Shown: positions 8,537-17,082, counted from the stretch's first letter. The stretch is 64,000 nt of DNA from Dysgonomonas sp. UBA7710 (GCF_002482385.1 NZ_DLFW01000031.1:9376-73375); one strand, 5' to 3'. The notes: a model not told the origin generated them from the letters alone. Numbers and translations: made by a program.

Positions 8537-9748
8537 ATGAAAACAATTATAATCCTCGCCGATGGCGCGGCCGATGAGCCTATCGCCGCATTAGGAAATA
8601 AAACGCCGTTACAAGTGGCCAAGAAGCCATATATAGACATGCTTGCCGCTAAAGGCAAAAGCGGTGAACTGGACACTATCCCTCCCGGATTCAAACCGGG
8701 CAGTGAAATAGCCAACCTGTCGGTACTCGGGTATGACGTGCCGAAAGTTTTTGAAGGAAGGGGATCACTCGAAGCCGCCAGTATGGGAGTGGATATTCTG
8801 CCGGGAGAAATGGCTATGCGCTGCAACCTGATTTGCATCGAAGACGGTAAAATCAAGAACCATTCGGCAGGGCATATCTCGAATGAAGAAGCGGCAGAAC
8901 TTATTCATTTTCTGGATAAAGAACTGAATGACGGCAAAGCAAGTTTCTATCCGGGCGTATCATACCGCCATCTGCTGAAACTTGAAGGAGGAAATAAAAA
9001 CCTCGATTGCACAGCCCCCCACGATGTTACAGGGACTCCGTTCAAAGACGTTCTGATAAAGCCGGAAACACCTGACGCAAAAGAAACCGCCGATTATCTG
9101 AATCAGCTGATCTTAAAGTCACAGGAGTTATTGAAAGACCATCCCGTAAACAAAAAAAGGATCGCCGCAGGTAAAGACCCGGCAAACAGCATCTGGCCAT
9201 GGTCTCCGGGATACCGTCCGCAGATGCAGACATTACAGGAATTATTCGGAATAAAAAGCGGATCGGTAATTTCCGCGGTAGACCTTATTATGGGTATCGG
9301 TGTATATGCAGGTTTGAAACTCATCCATGTAGAAGGGGCCACCGGATTGTGGAATACCAATTATGAAGGAAAAGCGCAGGCAGCCATAGAAGCGTTGAAA
9401 AACGATGATTTCGTATATCTTCACATCGAAGCCAGCGATGAAGCCGGGCATGAAGGCGACTATGAACTAAAGACAAGGACAATCGAATTTCTTGACGACC
9501 GGGTTGTAAAGCCTATATACGAAGCGACTAAAGGCTGGGATGAGCCGGTTACTATCGCCATCCTGCCCGACCACCCTACCCCATGTGCTATAAAGACTCA
9601 TACAAACAAGCCTATACCGTTCCTTATCTATCGTTCGAACGGGGAAGCGGATGATATACAGGTATATGATGAGTTCGAATCGCCAAAGGGCGCATACGGG
9701 TTGATAAAAGGGAAGGAATTTATGGAGACTTTGTTTAGCCGCAAATAA
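8537..9748 (+). CDS. Cofactor-independent phosphoglycerate mutase-like, proposed homoserine kinase
   Basis: The 403-residue protein belongs to the archaeal-type ApgM group of the alkaline phosphatase superfamily. Metal-site motifs are LADGAADEPI at the start, GSEIANLSVLGYD (about 54-66), HIEASDEAGHEGDY (about 296-309) and LPDHPTPC. The Bacteroidetes branch is described as a proposed homoserine kinase (TIGR02535), because it usually lies between thrA and thrC where no classical thrB exists. That makes threonine synthesis its likely pathway, but glycolytic mutase activity cannot be excluded from sequence. Here it is separated from thrA by two unrelated genes. Confidence 0.85.
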   Translation: MKTIIILADGAADEPIAALGNKTPLQVAKKPYIDMLAAKGKSGELDTIPPGFKPGSEIANLSVLGYDVPKVFEGRGSLEAASMGVDILPGEMAMRCNLICIEDGKIKNHSAGHISNEEAAELIHFLDKELNDGKASFYPGVSYRHLLKLEGGNKNLDCTAPHDVTGTPFKDVLIKPETPDAKETADYLNQLILKSQELLKDHPVNKKRIAAGKDPANSIWPWSPGYRPQMQTLQELFGIKSGSVISAVDLIMGIGVYAGLKLIHVEGATGLWNTNYEGKAQAAIEALKNDDFVYLHIEASDEAGHEGDYELKTRTIEFLDDRVVKPIYEATKGWDEPVTIAILPDHPTPCAIKTHTNKPIPFLIYRSNGEADDIQVYDEFESPKGAYGLIKGKEFMETLFSRK

Positions 9749-9815
9749 GAATTTTAGAAGCCGTTTGAATTATATTCGTTAATGCAATACCTTCGGATTC
9801 CATGACCGAAACCTT

Positions 9816-9848
9816 TTTGTATAAAATGAGATAAATGTTATATCTTTG
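9816..9848 (+). promoter_or_regulatory. Bacteroidetes-type promoter of the SIS isomerase gene
   Basis: TTTG (9816-9819), a 21-base spacer and TATCTTTG (9841-9848) match the -33/-7 pattern of the Bacteroidetes primary sigma factor. The ATG at 9870 follows 21 bases after the -7 box. Confidence 0.65.
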
Positions 9849-9869
9849 ACGTAGCAAAAAATTAAATGC

Positions 9870-10475
9870 ATGAGTACTGAAGATATCCGTTCCCTGTTGA
9901 GCACCGAAGCGAGTGCCATACTGAATATTCCGGTAAGTGACGCTTATACAAAAGCCATAGACCTTATTGTAGAACAGGTAAACAAGAAGAAAGGCAAACT
10001 GGTAACCAGCGGCATGGGAAAAGCCGGGCAAATAGCACAAAATATTGCAACTACATTCAGCTCTACAGGGACGCCGTCCGTCTTCCTGCATCCGAGTGAG
10101 GCCCAGCATGGCGACTTGGGGATATTGCAGGAAAACGATATCGTTCTGGCTATCTCCAATTCAGGAAAGACACGGGAGATTATCGAACTTATATCTCTTG
10201 CAAAAAATCTTATTCCGGGGATAAAGTTTATTGTCATCACCAGTGATCCGGATAGCTTACTGGCCCAGAAAGCCGATGTCTGCATCCTTACCGGCCGGCC
10301 CGATGAAGTCTGCAATCTTGGACTGACCCCGACCACTTCGACCACAGTAATGACCGTAATAGGCGATATACTTGTAGTGGGTACAATGAAAAGGATCAGC
10401 TTCTCACCCGCCGATTATGCCAAACGCCACCATGGGGGATATCTGGGAGATAAATCGAGAGAGATGAGCAAGTAG
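9870..10475 (+). CDS. SIS-domain sugar-phosphate isomerase, KpsF/GutQ (KdsD) type
   Basis: This 201-residue protein is a single SIS domain of the arabinose-5-phosphate isomerase group, which converts ribulose 5-phosphate to arabinose 5-phosphate for Kdo synthesis. Motifs are TSGMGKAGQIAQ (residues about 47-58), SSTGTPSVFLHPSEAQHGDLG (about 66-86; split here only as a region), AISNSGKT and the C-terminal HHGGYLGDK, which holds the conserved histidine. The C-terminal CBS pair of KdsD is absent, which is common in Bacteroidetes. Kdo is used in lipid A core assembly, which fits the heptosyltransferase-type gene further right. It is monocistronic by spacing. Confidence 0.87.
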   Translation: MSTEDIRSLLSTEASAILNIPVSDAYTKAIDLIVEQVNKKKGKLVTSGMGKAGQIAQNIATTFSSTGTPSVFLHPSEAQHGDLGILQENDIVLAISNSGKTREIIELISLAKNLIPGIKFIVITSDPDSLLAQKADVCILTGRPDEVCNLGLTPTTSTTVMTVIGDILVVGTMKRISFSPADYAKRHHGGYLGDKSREMSK

Positions 10476-10498
10476 TTCCTGAATATAACTCTAAAATA

Positions 10499-10541
10499 TT
10501 TCAGCCATCAATATCCATCCTTTGCATATTGTTGGCTGAAA
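10499..10541 (+). terminator. Long hairpin after the SIS isomerase gene
   Basis: Two 16-base arms (10499-10514 and 10526-10541) pair with one mismatch around an 11-base loop, 24 bases after the stop codon. No strong T-run follows, so termination is inferred from position and stem strength. Confidence 0.55.
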
Positions 10542-10584
10542 GAATAATTATAGATGAATAACGAAATATATTATCGAATATCCT

Positions 10585-10592
10585 TATCTTTG
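10585..10592 (+). promoter_or_regulatory. Putative -7 box of phoH
   Basis: TATCTTTG matches TAnnTTTG and lies about 70 bases before the phoH ATG. No convincing -33 TTTG is seen. Confidence 0.4.
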
Positions 10593-10661
10593 CATACCAT
10601 TACATACCACTACCCGACAAAACATAATAAATCACATGGTACATTCTTGATACAGAATTGA

Positions 10662-11648
10662 ATGATAGAACAAATAATTATTTTAGAACATATAGACCCT
10701 GTTGTCTTTTTCGGGATAAATAACGCCAATATACAATTATTAAAAACCCTTTTTCCAAAGCTGCGTATCGTAGCGCGTGGCAATGCCATAAAAGCGATCG
10801 GTAATGCGGAAGATGTCCCTCTCTTTGAAGAAAAGATAAGGGAACTTGAAAAATATGCGAATGAGCGGAATAAACTCACAGAAGAAGATATAATAGACAT
10901 TGTAAAAGGAAAATCTCCTAATACAATCAAGCAGGACAACCTCATTATCTACGGGCTGAACGGCAAACCTATCTTTGCCCGTACTCCCAACCAGCAGAAT
11001 TTTGTAAACAGCTTTTACAAAAACGATATGGTGTTTGGTATCGGACCCGCGGGTTCGGGGAAGACCTATACAGCTATCGCTCTGGCGGTAAAAGCCCTTA
11101 AAAACAAAGAGGTGAAAAAGATAATCCTCAGCCGTCCGGCAGTGGAAGCCGGAGAGAAGCTCGGTTTTCTGCCCGGAGATATGAAAGATAAGATAGACCC
11201 GTATCTGCAACCTTTGTATGACGCGCTCGAAGACATGATAGCCCCTGCCAAGCTAAAGGACTATATAGAAAACAAGACGATACAGATAGCCCCTTTGGCC
11301 TTTATGCGCGGTCGAACGCTCAGTGATGCCATCATTATCCTCGACGAAGCCCAGAATACGACCACGCACCAGATAAAGATGTTCCTCACCCGTTTGGGTA
11401 TGAACGCCAAAATGATTATCACGGGCGATATTACCCAGATAGACCTTCCGCCGTCCCAGCAGTCGGGGCTAAAACATGCCCTGCGCATACTGAAAGATGT
11501 GAAAGGGATAGGCTATATCGAGTTTAACAAGACCGATATTGTCCGTCACAAACTCGTTCAGAGCATTGTGGATGCATACGAAAGAGAGGATAAAAGGGAA
11601 AAGCGGGAAGAGATAAAAGCAAAAACCGTAAAAGGTGAAAGAATATAG
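10662..11648 (+). CDS. phoH: PhoH-family P-loop ATPase
   Basis: The 328-residue protein has the PhoH ATPase core: Walker A GPAGSGKTYTAIAL (about residues 126-139), LSRPAVEAGEKLGFLPGD, Walker B IIILDEAQNTT (about 222-232) and the ITGDITQIDLP sensor region. PhoH proteins are cytoplasmic NTPases/helicases linked to RNA metabolism, often near ybeY, though the cellular role is not settled. The C-terminus is rich in lysine and glutamate. In Bacteroidetes phoH is commonly next to purC, as here, but in this genome a MITE-like element has landed just after its stop codon. Confidence 0.93.
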   Translation: MIEQIIILEHIDPVVFFGINNANIQLLKTLFPKLRIVARGNAIKAIGNAEDVPLFEEKIRELEKYANERNKLTEEDIIDIVKGKSPNTIKQDNLIIYGLNGKPIFARTPNQQNFVNSFYKNDMVFGIGPAGSGKTYTAIALAVKALKNKEVKKIILSRPAVEAGEKLGFLPGDMKDKIDPYLQPLYDALEDMIAPAKLKDYIENKTIQIAPLAFMRGRTLSDAIIILDEAQNTTTHQIKMFLTRLGMNAKMIITGDITQIDLPPSQQSGLKHALRILKDVKGIGYIEFNKTDIVRHKLVQSIVDAYEREDKREKREEIKAKTVKGERI

Positions 11649-11657
11649 ATTTATTAG

Positions 11658-11896
11658 AAAAAGAGGGTGTGTCAAAAGGGGAACAGCACTATCAATGTGC
11701 TACCCTCTTTGTCATCCTGAGTGTAACGAAGAATCTCGACCCTGAGAAACGAGATATTTGCCTCGCCTTCGCTTCGGCGATTTTGGCTCCGCCGATTTTC
11801 AATTCAATTCACTCCGTTCAACATGACAACCAACGGTCACAGGAGCGTAGCGTATGTAAATAGAAAGTAAAAAATACTTTTGACACACACTCTTTC
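11658..11896. mobile_element. MITE-like non-coding element, copy 1
   Basis: The ends form a 19-base inverted repeat with one mismatch (11660-11678 against 11877-11895; motif GTGTCAAAAG). A direct repeat TTATTAG flanks the element (11651-11657 and 11897-11903), a plausible target-site duplication. No transposase is encoded. The interior holds GAATCTCGACCCTGAGAAAC, the module TTTGCCTCGCCTTCGCTTCG that recurs at 54844, and a 57-base stretch (11808-11864) identical to 28512-28568 in the second copy. It starts 10 bases after the phoH stop codon. Confidence 0.8.
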
Positions 11897-11903
11897 TTAT
11901 TAG

Positions 11904-12176
11904 CATAGCTCTGTATAAAAACACAAAAAGATTATCAATTAAGTTGCAATACTCCCAATCTGATTTATCTATATAAGAAGCAGCCGGCATACTGGAATTT
12001 CAGAATGAAAAAGTAAGTAATCAGAAAAAAATTAATGACATATTTAAATGTTTCACAATACTTAAATAAAACGCCAGATAAAAAATTGTGCAAAAGTTGT
12101 CAGATTTGTCAAGTTTTAGTTTTACTTCCACAGCTATCAGCAACTTGGAGGAGCATGCTATTAATTAACATCTTTA
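11904..12176. other. Gap before purC: no gene seen
   Basis: No credible reading frame or hairpin is visible. At 12092-12119 the sequence AAAAGTTGTCAGATTTGTCA and its continuation resemble an unoccupied version of the context that flanks the dispersed repeats at 8366 and 27232. Confidence 0.5.
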
Positions 12177-12207
12177 TTGCTTTTTAAGCAACTTTGGCGT
12201 AACTTTG
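12177..12207 (+). promoter_or_regulatory. Putative purC promoter
   Basis: TAACTTTG (12200-12207) matches the -7 consensus, and TTGC at 12177-12180 lies 19 bases upstream as an imperfect -33 box. The purC ATG is 47 bases downstream. No purine riboswitch-like structure was recognised. Confidence 0.5.
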
Positions 12208-12254
12208 AGCGTACTTTTTTGTTATAAGACTGAACAAATTAGATTTTTAAACAA

Positions 12255-13205
12255 ATGAAGAATACTTTAGTAAGAACAGATTTTAATTTTGCGGGTCAGA
12301 CAAACGTTTATCATGGTAAAGTGAGGGACGTATATTCAATAGGTAACGATTTACTGGTGATGATCGCTACCGACCGTATTTCAGCATTCGATGTTGTATT
12401 ACCACAGGGTATTCCCTACAAAGGACAAGTCCTGAACCAAATTGCAGCCAAGTTTCTGGATGCTACTGCCGACATTGTCCCTAACTGGAAGCTGGATACC
12501 CCGGACCCTATGGTAACCGTTGGTCTGAGATGCGAACAATATAAGGTGGAAATGGTTATCCGCGGATATCTCACCGGTAGCGCATGGCGCGAATACAAAG
12601 CCGGTGCAAGGACGCTTTGCGGAGTGCCGCTACCGGAAGGAATGAAAGAAAATGAAAAATTTCCTACTCCTATCATCACTCCTACTACAAAAGAAGATGT
12701 AGGACACGATGAGAATATTTCGAAAGAGGAAATTATCGCTCAGGGACTGGTAAGCAAAGAAGAATACGAGCAACTGGAAAAATATACTTATGCGCTGTTC
12801 CAACGTGGAACCGAAATGGCAGCTCAGAAGAACCTGATACTTGTAGATACAAAATACGAGTTCGGGAAAAAAGACGGCAAGATTTATCTGATCGACGAAA
12901 TCCATACACCGGACTCTTCCCGCTATTTCTATGCGGACACTTATCAGGAACTGTTCGACAAAGGGGAAGAACAACGCCAACTGTCGAAAGAATTTGTACG
13001 CAAATGGTTAATGGATAACGGATTCCAGGGAAAAGACGGGCAGAAGGTGCCTGAAATGACCGAAGAATACTGCAACTCCGTCTCGGAACGCTACATCGAA
13101 CTATATGAAAAGATAGTAGGTGAAAAATTTGTAAAGGCGGAAGCTGCCGATGTCGCTATACGCCTTGAAAAGAATATAAACGAATATTTAAAAAAGAGAG
13201 ATTAA
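12255..13205 (+). CDS. purC: Phosphoribosylaminoimidazole-succinocarboxamide synthase
   Basis: The 316-residue enzyme (SAICAR synthase) joins aspartate to CAIR using ATP in de novo purine synthesis. The N-terminal ATP-binding hairpin reads YHGKVRDVYSI (residues about 19-29). The signature LVMIATDRISAFDVVLP follows at about 35-51. VEMVIRGYLTGSAWREY is the conserved IRGY block and LIDEIHTPDSSRYF the C-terminal substrate region. The length fits the longer, fungal-like form common in Bacteroidetes. A short terminator overlaps the stop codon, so the following zeta-like gene is probably transcribed separately. Confidence 0.96.
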   Translation: MKNTLVRTDFNFAGQTNVYHGKVRDVYSIGNDLLVMIATDRISAFDVVLPQGIPYKGQVLNQIAAKFLDATADIVPNWKLDTPDPMVTVGLRCEQYKVEMVIRGYLTGSAWREYKAGARTLCGVPLPEGMKENEKFPTPIITPTTKEDVGHDENISKEEIIAQGLVSKEEYEQLEKYTYALFQRGTEMAAQKNLILVDTKYEFGKKDGKIYLIDEIHTPDSSRYFYADTYQELFDKGEEQRQLSKEFVRKWLMDNGFQGKDGQKVPEMTEEYCNSVSERYIELYEKIVGEKFVKAEAADVAIRLEKNINEYLKKRD

Positions 13206-13244
13206 GGCCGCAGGCCTTTTTATTATTCGGGTAAGCAAAACAAC
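13202..13244 (+). repeat. 43-bp hairpin-containing repeat, copy 1
   Basis: This stretch and 30990-31032 agree at 35 of 43 positions without gaps. Both contain a hairpin of the form AAGGYC-GCA-GRCCT, and the copies differ by a compensatory C-G to T-A change in the stem. After purC it doubles as a terminator because a T-run follows the hairpin. Confidence 0.6.
13204..13221 (+). terminator. Intrinsic terminator of purC
   Basis: AAGGCC-GCA-GGCCTT forms a 6-bp stem with a 3-base loop, and its T-run continues to 13221. It overlaps the last base of the purC stop codon. Confidence 0.75.
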
Positions 13245-13300
13245 AAAAACAAGTTGTGGTCCGAAAGTATATAATTAAATTTATCTATTATTTAGTTTAA

Positions 13301-13867
13301 ATGCCAAATCTCTATATCATATCAGGCTGTAACGGCGCGGGAAAAACAACCGCGTCGTATGCCATGTTTCCCGAACTACTCGACTGCAAGGAGTTTATCA
13401 ATGCCGATGAAATAGCCAAAGGCCTCTCCCCTTTTCAGCCCGAGACGGTAGCTATCGATGCAGGCCGCCTTATGATTATGCGCATGAACGAAATGTTGCG
13501 TATGCAGGAAGATTTTGCAATAGAGACCACGCTGGCGACTAAATCATATGCTAACTTCATACGCAGGGCGCAGAAGGAAGGCTATTTTGTTACCCTGATT
13601 TATTTCTGGCTCGAATCGCCCGAACTGGCTATCAGACGTGTCGAACAACGCGTTCGCTTCGGCGGACATCATGTAGACGATGATGTAGTCATAAGGCGCT
13701 ATTATGCCGGAATGAGAAACCTTTTCTCTATGTTTATCCCTATTGCCGATTACTGGCTTCTGGTAGATAATTCTACAGACCCTTTCCAGATGATCGCGGA
13801 AGGTAACAGAACAAAAATCATCGATATTTACGATGAAGATATATTCTATTATCTTAAAAACGTATAA
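13301..13867 (+). CDS. Zeta-toxin-like P-loop kinase
   Basis: The 188-residue protein has a Walker A loop at residues 9-16 (GCNGAGKT), NADEIAKGLSPF (about 34-45), FAIETTLATKSY (about 68-79) and arginine-rich VEQRVRFGGHHVDDDVV, typical of chromosomal zeta-like ATPases. Genuine zeta toxins phosphorylate UDP-N-acetylglucosamine, but many solitary homologues have unknown substrates. No epsilon-type antitoxin precedes it: the upstream gap is only 95 bases and follows the purC terminator. It ends 21 bases before menG, so the two may share a transcript. It splits the purC-menG neighbourhood often seen in Bacteroidales. Confidence 0.8.
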   Translation: MPNLYIISGCNGAGKTTASYAMFPELLDCKEFINADEIAKGLSPFQPETVAIDAGRLMIMRMNEMLRMQEDFAIETTLATKSYANFIRRAQKEGYFVTLIYFWLESPELAIRRVEQRVRFGGHHVDDDVVIRRYYAGMRNLFSMFIPIADYWLLVDNSTDPFQMIAEGNRTKIIDIYDEDIFYYLKNV

Positions 13868-13888
13868 ATCCAACAACCCTCAACGGAA

Positions 13889-14626
13889 ATGACCTACGAC
13901 GCCGAAAAAATAGTTCCTTATTCCGGCTCCGAAACTAAAGGGGCTCAAGTAGAACGCATGTTCGACTCTATTGCTGAAAACTATGATACATTGAACCGTA
14001 CTATGTCGATGGGAATCGATATCAGTTGGCGTAAGAAAGGATTATCTATGCTAAAAAAGCTGAATCCCCAGACGATACTCGATATTGCCACAGGAACAGG
14101 TGATCTGGCCATCCAGGCCTATGATATACTGAAGCCGCAATCTATACTGGGCATAGACATATCCGAAGGAATGATGGAGGTTGGCCGGAGAAAAGTAGCT
14201 AAAGCAGGCCTATCAGATAAAATCAGCTTCGCCAAAGAGGATTGCATGGCGCTGTCTTTTCCCGATAATTCTTTTGACGCTGCCATGGTCGCATTCGGAG
14301 TACGCAACTTTGAGGATCTTGACAAGGGGCTCAAAGAAATATTACGGGTACTAAAACCGGGAGGGCAACTGATGATATTGGAGTTGACTGTTCCCGCGCA
14401 TTTTCCGATGAAGCAGGGTTACTGGCTATATACCAATCTGTTTATCCCCACAATAGGCCGGATCATTTCCAAAGATAAAACAGCATACTCTTACCTTCCA
14501 AAATCCATACAAGCCTTTATTCAGGGTAAAGATATGACCAACACGCTTCTAAAGAACGGATTCTCGGAAGCATCTTATAAAACATACACAATGGGTACAT
14601 GTTCTATGTATCTGGCTTCTAAATAA
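13889..14626 (+). CDS. menG: Demethylmenaquinone methyltransferase (MenG/UbiE family)
   Basis: This 245-residue class I methyltransferase uses S-adenosylmethionine to methylate demethylmenaquinone in the last step of menaquinone synthesis. It has the SAM motif LDIATGTGDLAIQ (about residues 68-80), the family pattern YDTLNRTMSMGIDISWRKK, then AFGVRNFEDLDKGLKEILRV and LKPGGQLMILEL. Anaerobic or microaerophilic Bacteroidales use menaquinone with fumarate reductase, so an essential respiratory role is likely. The gene lies 21 bases after the zeta-like gene on the same strand. The start at 13889 has no other good in-frame candidate upstream. Confidence 0.94.
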   Translation: MTYDAEKIVPYSGSETKGAQVERMFDSIAENYDTLNRTMSMGIDISWRKKGLSMLKKLNPQTILDIATGTGDLAIQAYDILKPQSILGIDISEGMMEVGRRKVAKAGLSDKISFAKEDCMALSFPDNSFDAAMVAFGVRNFEDLDKGLKEILRVLKPGGQLMILELTVPAHFPMKQGYWLYTNLFIPTIGRIISKDKTAYSYLPKSIQAFIQGKDMTNTLLKNGFSEASYKTYTMGTCSMYLASK

Positions 14627-14752
14627 ATAAATATTTTTAATTAAATAATATTATCTTTTCTCCACAAATTTATCTATACCGGAGAAAGGACAATGGGAAT
14701 ATTAAAAGTTCCATTTTTTAAGTTATAGTTCTTTAGTTCGGGAATAATATAA

Positions 14753-14760
14753 TATATTTG
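14753..14760 (+). promoter_or_regulatory. Putative -7 box of the M48-like gene
   Basis: TATATTTG matches TAnnTTTG, about 115 bases upstream of the ATG at 14875. A TTTA at 14732-14735 is a weak -33 candidate. Confidence 0.35.
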
Positions 14761-14874
14761 CCTTCTGAAAGAGATCGAGTGCGAAGGAGAATAACTTTAT
14801 AGAATACACCTGTAATATTTTTTATTAATAAAACTACATAAATCGAATCTATTTATTAACAAACATTTAGAACT

Positions 14875-15678
14875 ATGACTAAAAAATTATTTTTAGCAAC
14901 AGTATTTGTTGCTGTTATGTGCGCTCTATCACTTCCTGCAAATGCCCAATTCGGAAAAGCCTTAAAAAATGCTAGTAAGTCTGTAACAAAAGCTGTAGGC
15001 GATGTTGCCGGAGATATGGCTTCTGATATGGTAGCCAATAAGGTATCCGTGAAAATGGTAGAGTTTATGGATAGCAACAATACTATTGCCGGAGAGGACT
15101 CAGACTATTACAAAAGACTGGCAGGACTGGTAGCTACAGACTATATTTCTGTAGACGGCCTAAGCCTTAACTATAAAGTATATGAAAACCCTGAAGTAAA
15201 CATTCTGGCTACTTCTGACGGAAGTATCCGTATCTATACAGGTATGATGGATATGCTGTCTGATGAAGAGCTTCTGGCTGTTATATCTACTCAGATAGGA
15301 CATATTGCAAACAAGGATGTTCGCGATTCACTATTAAAAGTCGCATCTGAGGATAATGCAACTAAAGCAGGTTCTGCACAATTGGAAAAACTGCTTTCTT
15401 TCTCAGGAGATAAAATGGGGACGGTAATCAACGAACTTATACAGATTCCTTATACTGACGACCAAAACAAGAAAGCAGATGAATATGCATACAATCTATT
15501 GACAAAGAAGAATGTATCTGCCAGTGCTCTAGTATCTGCATTAAACAAATTCGCTGAAATGGAAACTGCCGATCAGGCCGCAGCTGATGATGATACAGCT
15601 GAGCTGAGTGCCGCCTCTAAGTTTATCGGAGTTAATTCGAACAATTCACTCCGCGCGTCTCTTATCTCTTCCAAATAA
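14875..15678 (+). CDS. Exported M48-like protein with degenerate zinc-binding motif
   Basis: The 267-residue protein has a signal peptide (cleavage probably after ANAQ, residue about 24). The central region, NILATSDGSIRIYTGMMDML followed by DEELLAVIS, is characteristic of M48 peptidases of the YcaL/BepA kind. Where those have HExxH, this protein has TQIGH (residues about 142-146), so the first histidine and the catalytic glutamate are missing. The downstream ExEAD motif that supplies the third zinc ligand reads NKKAD. It is therefore probably an inactive pseudo-peptidase in the periplasm, perhaps a chaperone or regulator. That role is inferred. The C-terminus is rich in alanine and aspartate. 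Confidence 0.7.
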   Translation: MTKKLFLATVFVAVMCALSLPANAQFGKALKNASKSVTKAVGDVAGDMASDMVANKVSVKMVEFMDSNNTIAGEDSDYYKRLAGLVATDYISVDGLSLNYKVYENPEVNILATSDGSIRIYTGMMDMLSDEELLAVISTQIGHIANKDVRDSLLKVASEDNATKAGSAQLEKLLSFSGDKMGTVINELIQIPYTDDQNKKADEYAYNLLTKKNVSASALVSALNKFAEMETADQAAADDDTAELSAASKFIGVNSNNSLRASLISSK

Positions 15679-15704
15679 GATTCGTTGATCGAACAGATAC
15701 ACAG

Positions 15705-15740
15705 GCCTGCAAAGTATGACTTCGCAGGCTTGCTTTTTCT
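15705..15740 (+). terminator. Intrinsic terminator of the M48-like gene
   Basis: GCCTGCAAAG (15705-15714) pairs with CTTCGCAGGC (15720-15729) with one mismatch, and a T-rich tail follows. Confidence 0.8.
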
Positions 15741-15803
15741 TCTGTAGAATAGTCATAATCCTTTTTCACCAATTAAGAAAGCCTGTTCACCCGTTTTGCC
15801 CTG

Positions 15804-15831
15804 TTTGCATTATTAATGTAGTCTATATTTG
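15804..15831 (+). promoter_or_regulatory. Putative promoter of the VWA gene
   Basis: TATATTTG (15824-15831) matches the -7 box and TTTG (15804-15807) lies 16 bases upstream, a little short of the usual spacing. The ATG is at 15874. Confidence 0.45.
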
Positions 15832-15873
15832 CTTTAGATATAACTGGTAATAACTAACTTAATACTAAAGCAT

Positions 15874-17082
15874 ATGAAAAAGCGACTTTACATTCTATTA
15901 TCGATGCTTCCTGTAAGTATATTCATCTATTGCACATGTGTAGCCCTCTTCAAAAGCCCGGGGCATCCTATCACACCTGCATTACCGGCAAGTGAGCTTC
16001 AAGAGAAAGCAGACCGGATAGCCAGGCCCAAAATGCAGATAGTATTTCTACTCGATGCCACTGGCAGTATGTCGGGATTGATCGGGGCAGCGAAGGAAAA
16101 AATATGGTCCATAACAAGCAGCCTTTCCCAAAGCGAACCGGTTCCCGATATCGAAGTGGGTATGCTCTTTTATCGTGACAGGGGAGATGATTTTATAACC
16201 AGAATTATTCCTTTAGGCACTGATATGGACAATCTTTACGAGCAATTGATGGCTATGGATGCATCGGGAGGCGGAGACGGACCCGAAAGTGTGAATCAGG
16301 CACTGTATGAAGGTGTGAATAAGATGCAATGGGACAACTTGCCTAATACTTACAGAGCGATATTTCTTGTCGGTGATTATCCTCCGCATATGGACTACAG
16401 AAACGACATACATTATCCTGAAACCTGCTCGGAAGCGATAAAGAAAGGGATTGTAATCAATACCATCCTCATGGGGAATGAACCTACTGCCGCCCGCATA
16501 TGGAAAGAGATCGCCGGTAAGACAAAAGGAGAATATGTGCAGACGGATATGAGCGTAAATAATATAGAGGTAAGGACTCCTTATGATGACCGCATCAACT
16601 CCCTGCAATATGAACTGGATAAGACCCGGCTCTATTACGGCAAATCATCTGAGTTGACAGAAGTAAAGCAGATACAGAGCGCAAAAGTAAGTAAGGGTGA
16701 TGCGGCCATTAATGCGAGACGGGCAGAATATAACCTGTCGGCGGCGAATAAAGACGCTTACTATGGCTCGGAAGAGCTGGTCAATGAAGTAATGTCCGGC
16801 AAGGCTCTTACAGAAATCCCTGCTGCAGATTTACCCGACCAAATGAAGAAGATGTCTGCCTCAGAGCGCCAGGCCTATGTAAATGCCCTGATAGAGAAAC
16901 GCAAGCAACTGGAACAGGAAATAAAAAACCTGAGCAAACAACGCCAGCAGCATATAGAAGCCGAACTGTCGAAAATGGATAAAGACAAAGTAGAAAATTC
17001 GTTCGACGACGTCATCTACAGAGCTGTACAAACACAGGCTATGGAAAAAGACATCAAGCTGGAAGGAAAAGCTAAACGATAG
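15874..17082 (+). CDS. VWA-domain envelope protein
   Basis: The 402-residue protein has an N-terminal signal or anchor helix containing an IYCTC cysteine, which may be a lipid attachment site although the lipobox is imperfect. A von Willebrand factor A domain spans about residues 52-235, with the MIDAS motif DATGSMS (about 62-68) and later SGGGDGPESV and IFLVGDYPPH, which fits metal-dependent binding of a partner. The C-terminal 170 residues are charged and predicted helical or coiled-coil (KRKQLEQEIKNLSKQRQQH). The ligand is unknown. It is flanked by terminators and therefore monocistronic. Confidence 0.8.
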   Translation: MKKRLYILLSMLPVSIFIYCTCVALFKSPGHPITPALPASELQEKADRIARPKMQIVFLLDATGSMSGLIGAAKEKIWSITSSLSQSEPVPDIEVGMLFYRDRGDDFITRIIPLGTDMDNLYEQLMAMDASGGGDGPESVNQALYEGVNKMQWDNLPNTYRAIFLVGDYPPHMDYRNDIHYPETCSEAIKKGIVINTILMGNEPTAARIWKEIAGKTKGEYVQTDMSVNNIEVRTPYDDRINSLQYELDKTRLYYGKSSELTEVKQIQSAKVSKGDAAINARRAEYNLSAANKDAYYGSEELVNEVMSGKALTEIPAADLPDQMKKMSASERQAYVNALIEKRKQLEQEIKNLSKQRQQHIEAELSKMDKDKVENSFDDVIYRAVQTQAMEKDIKLEGKAKR

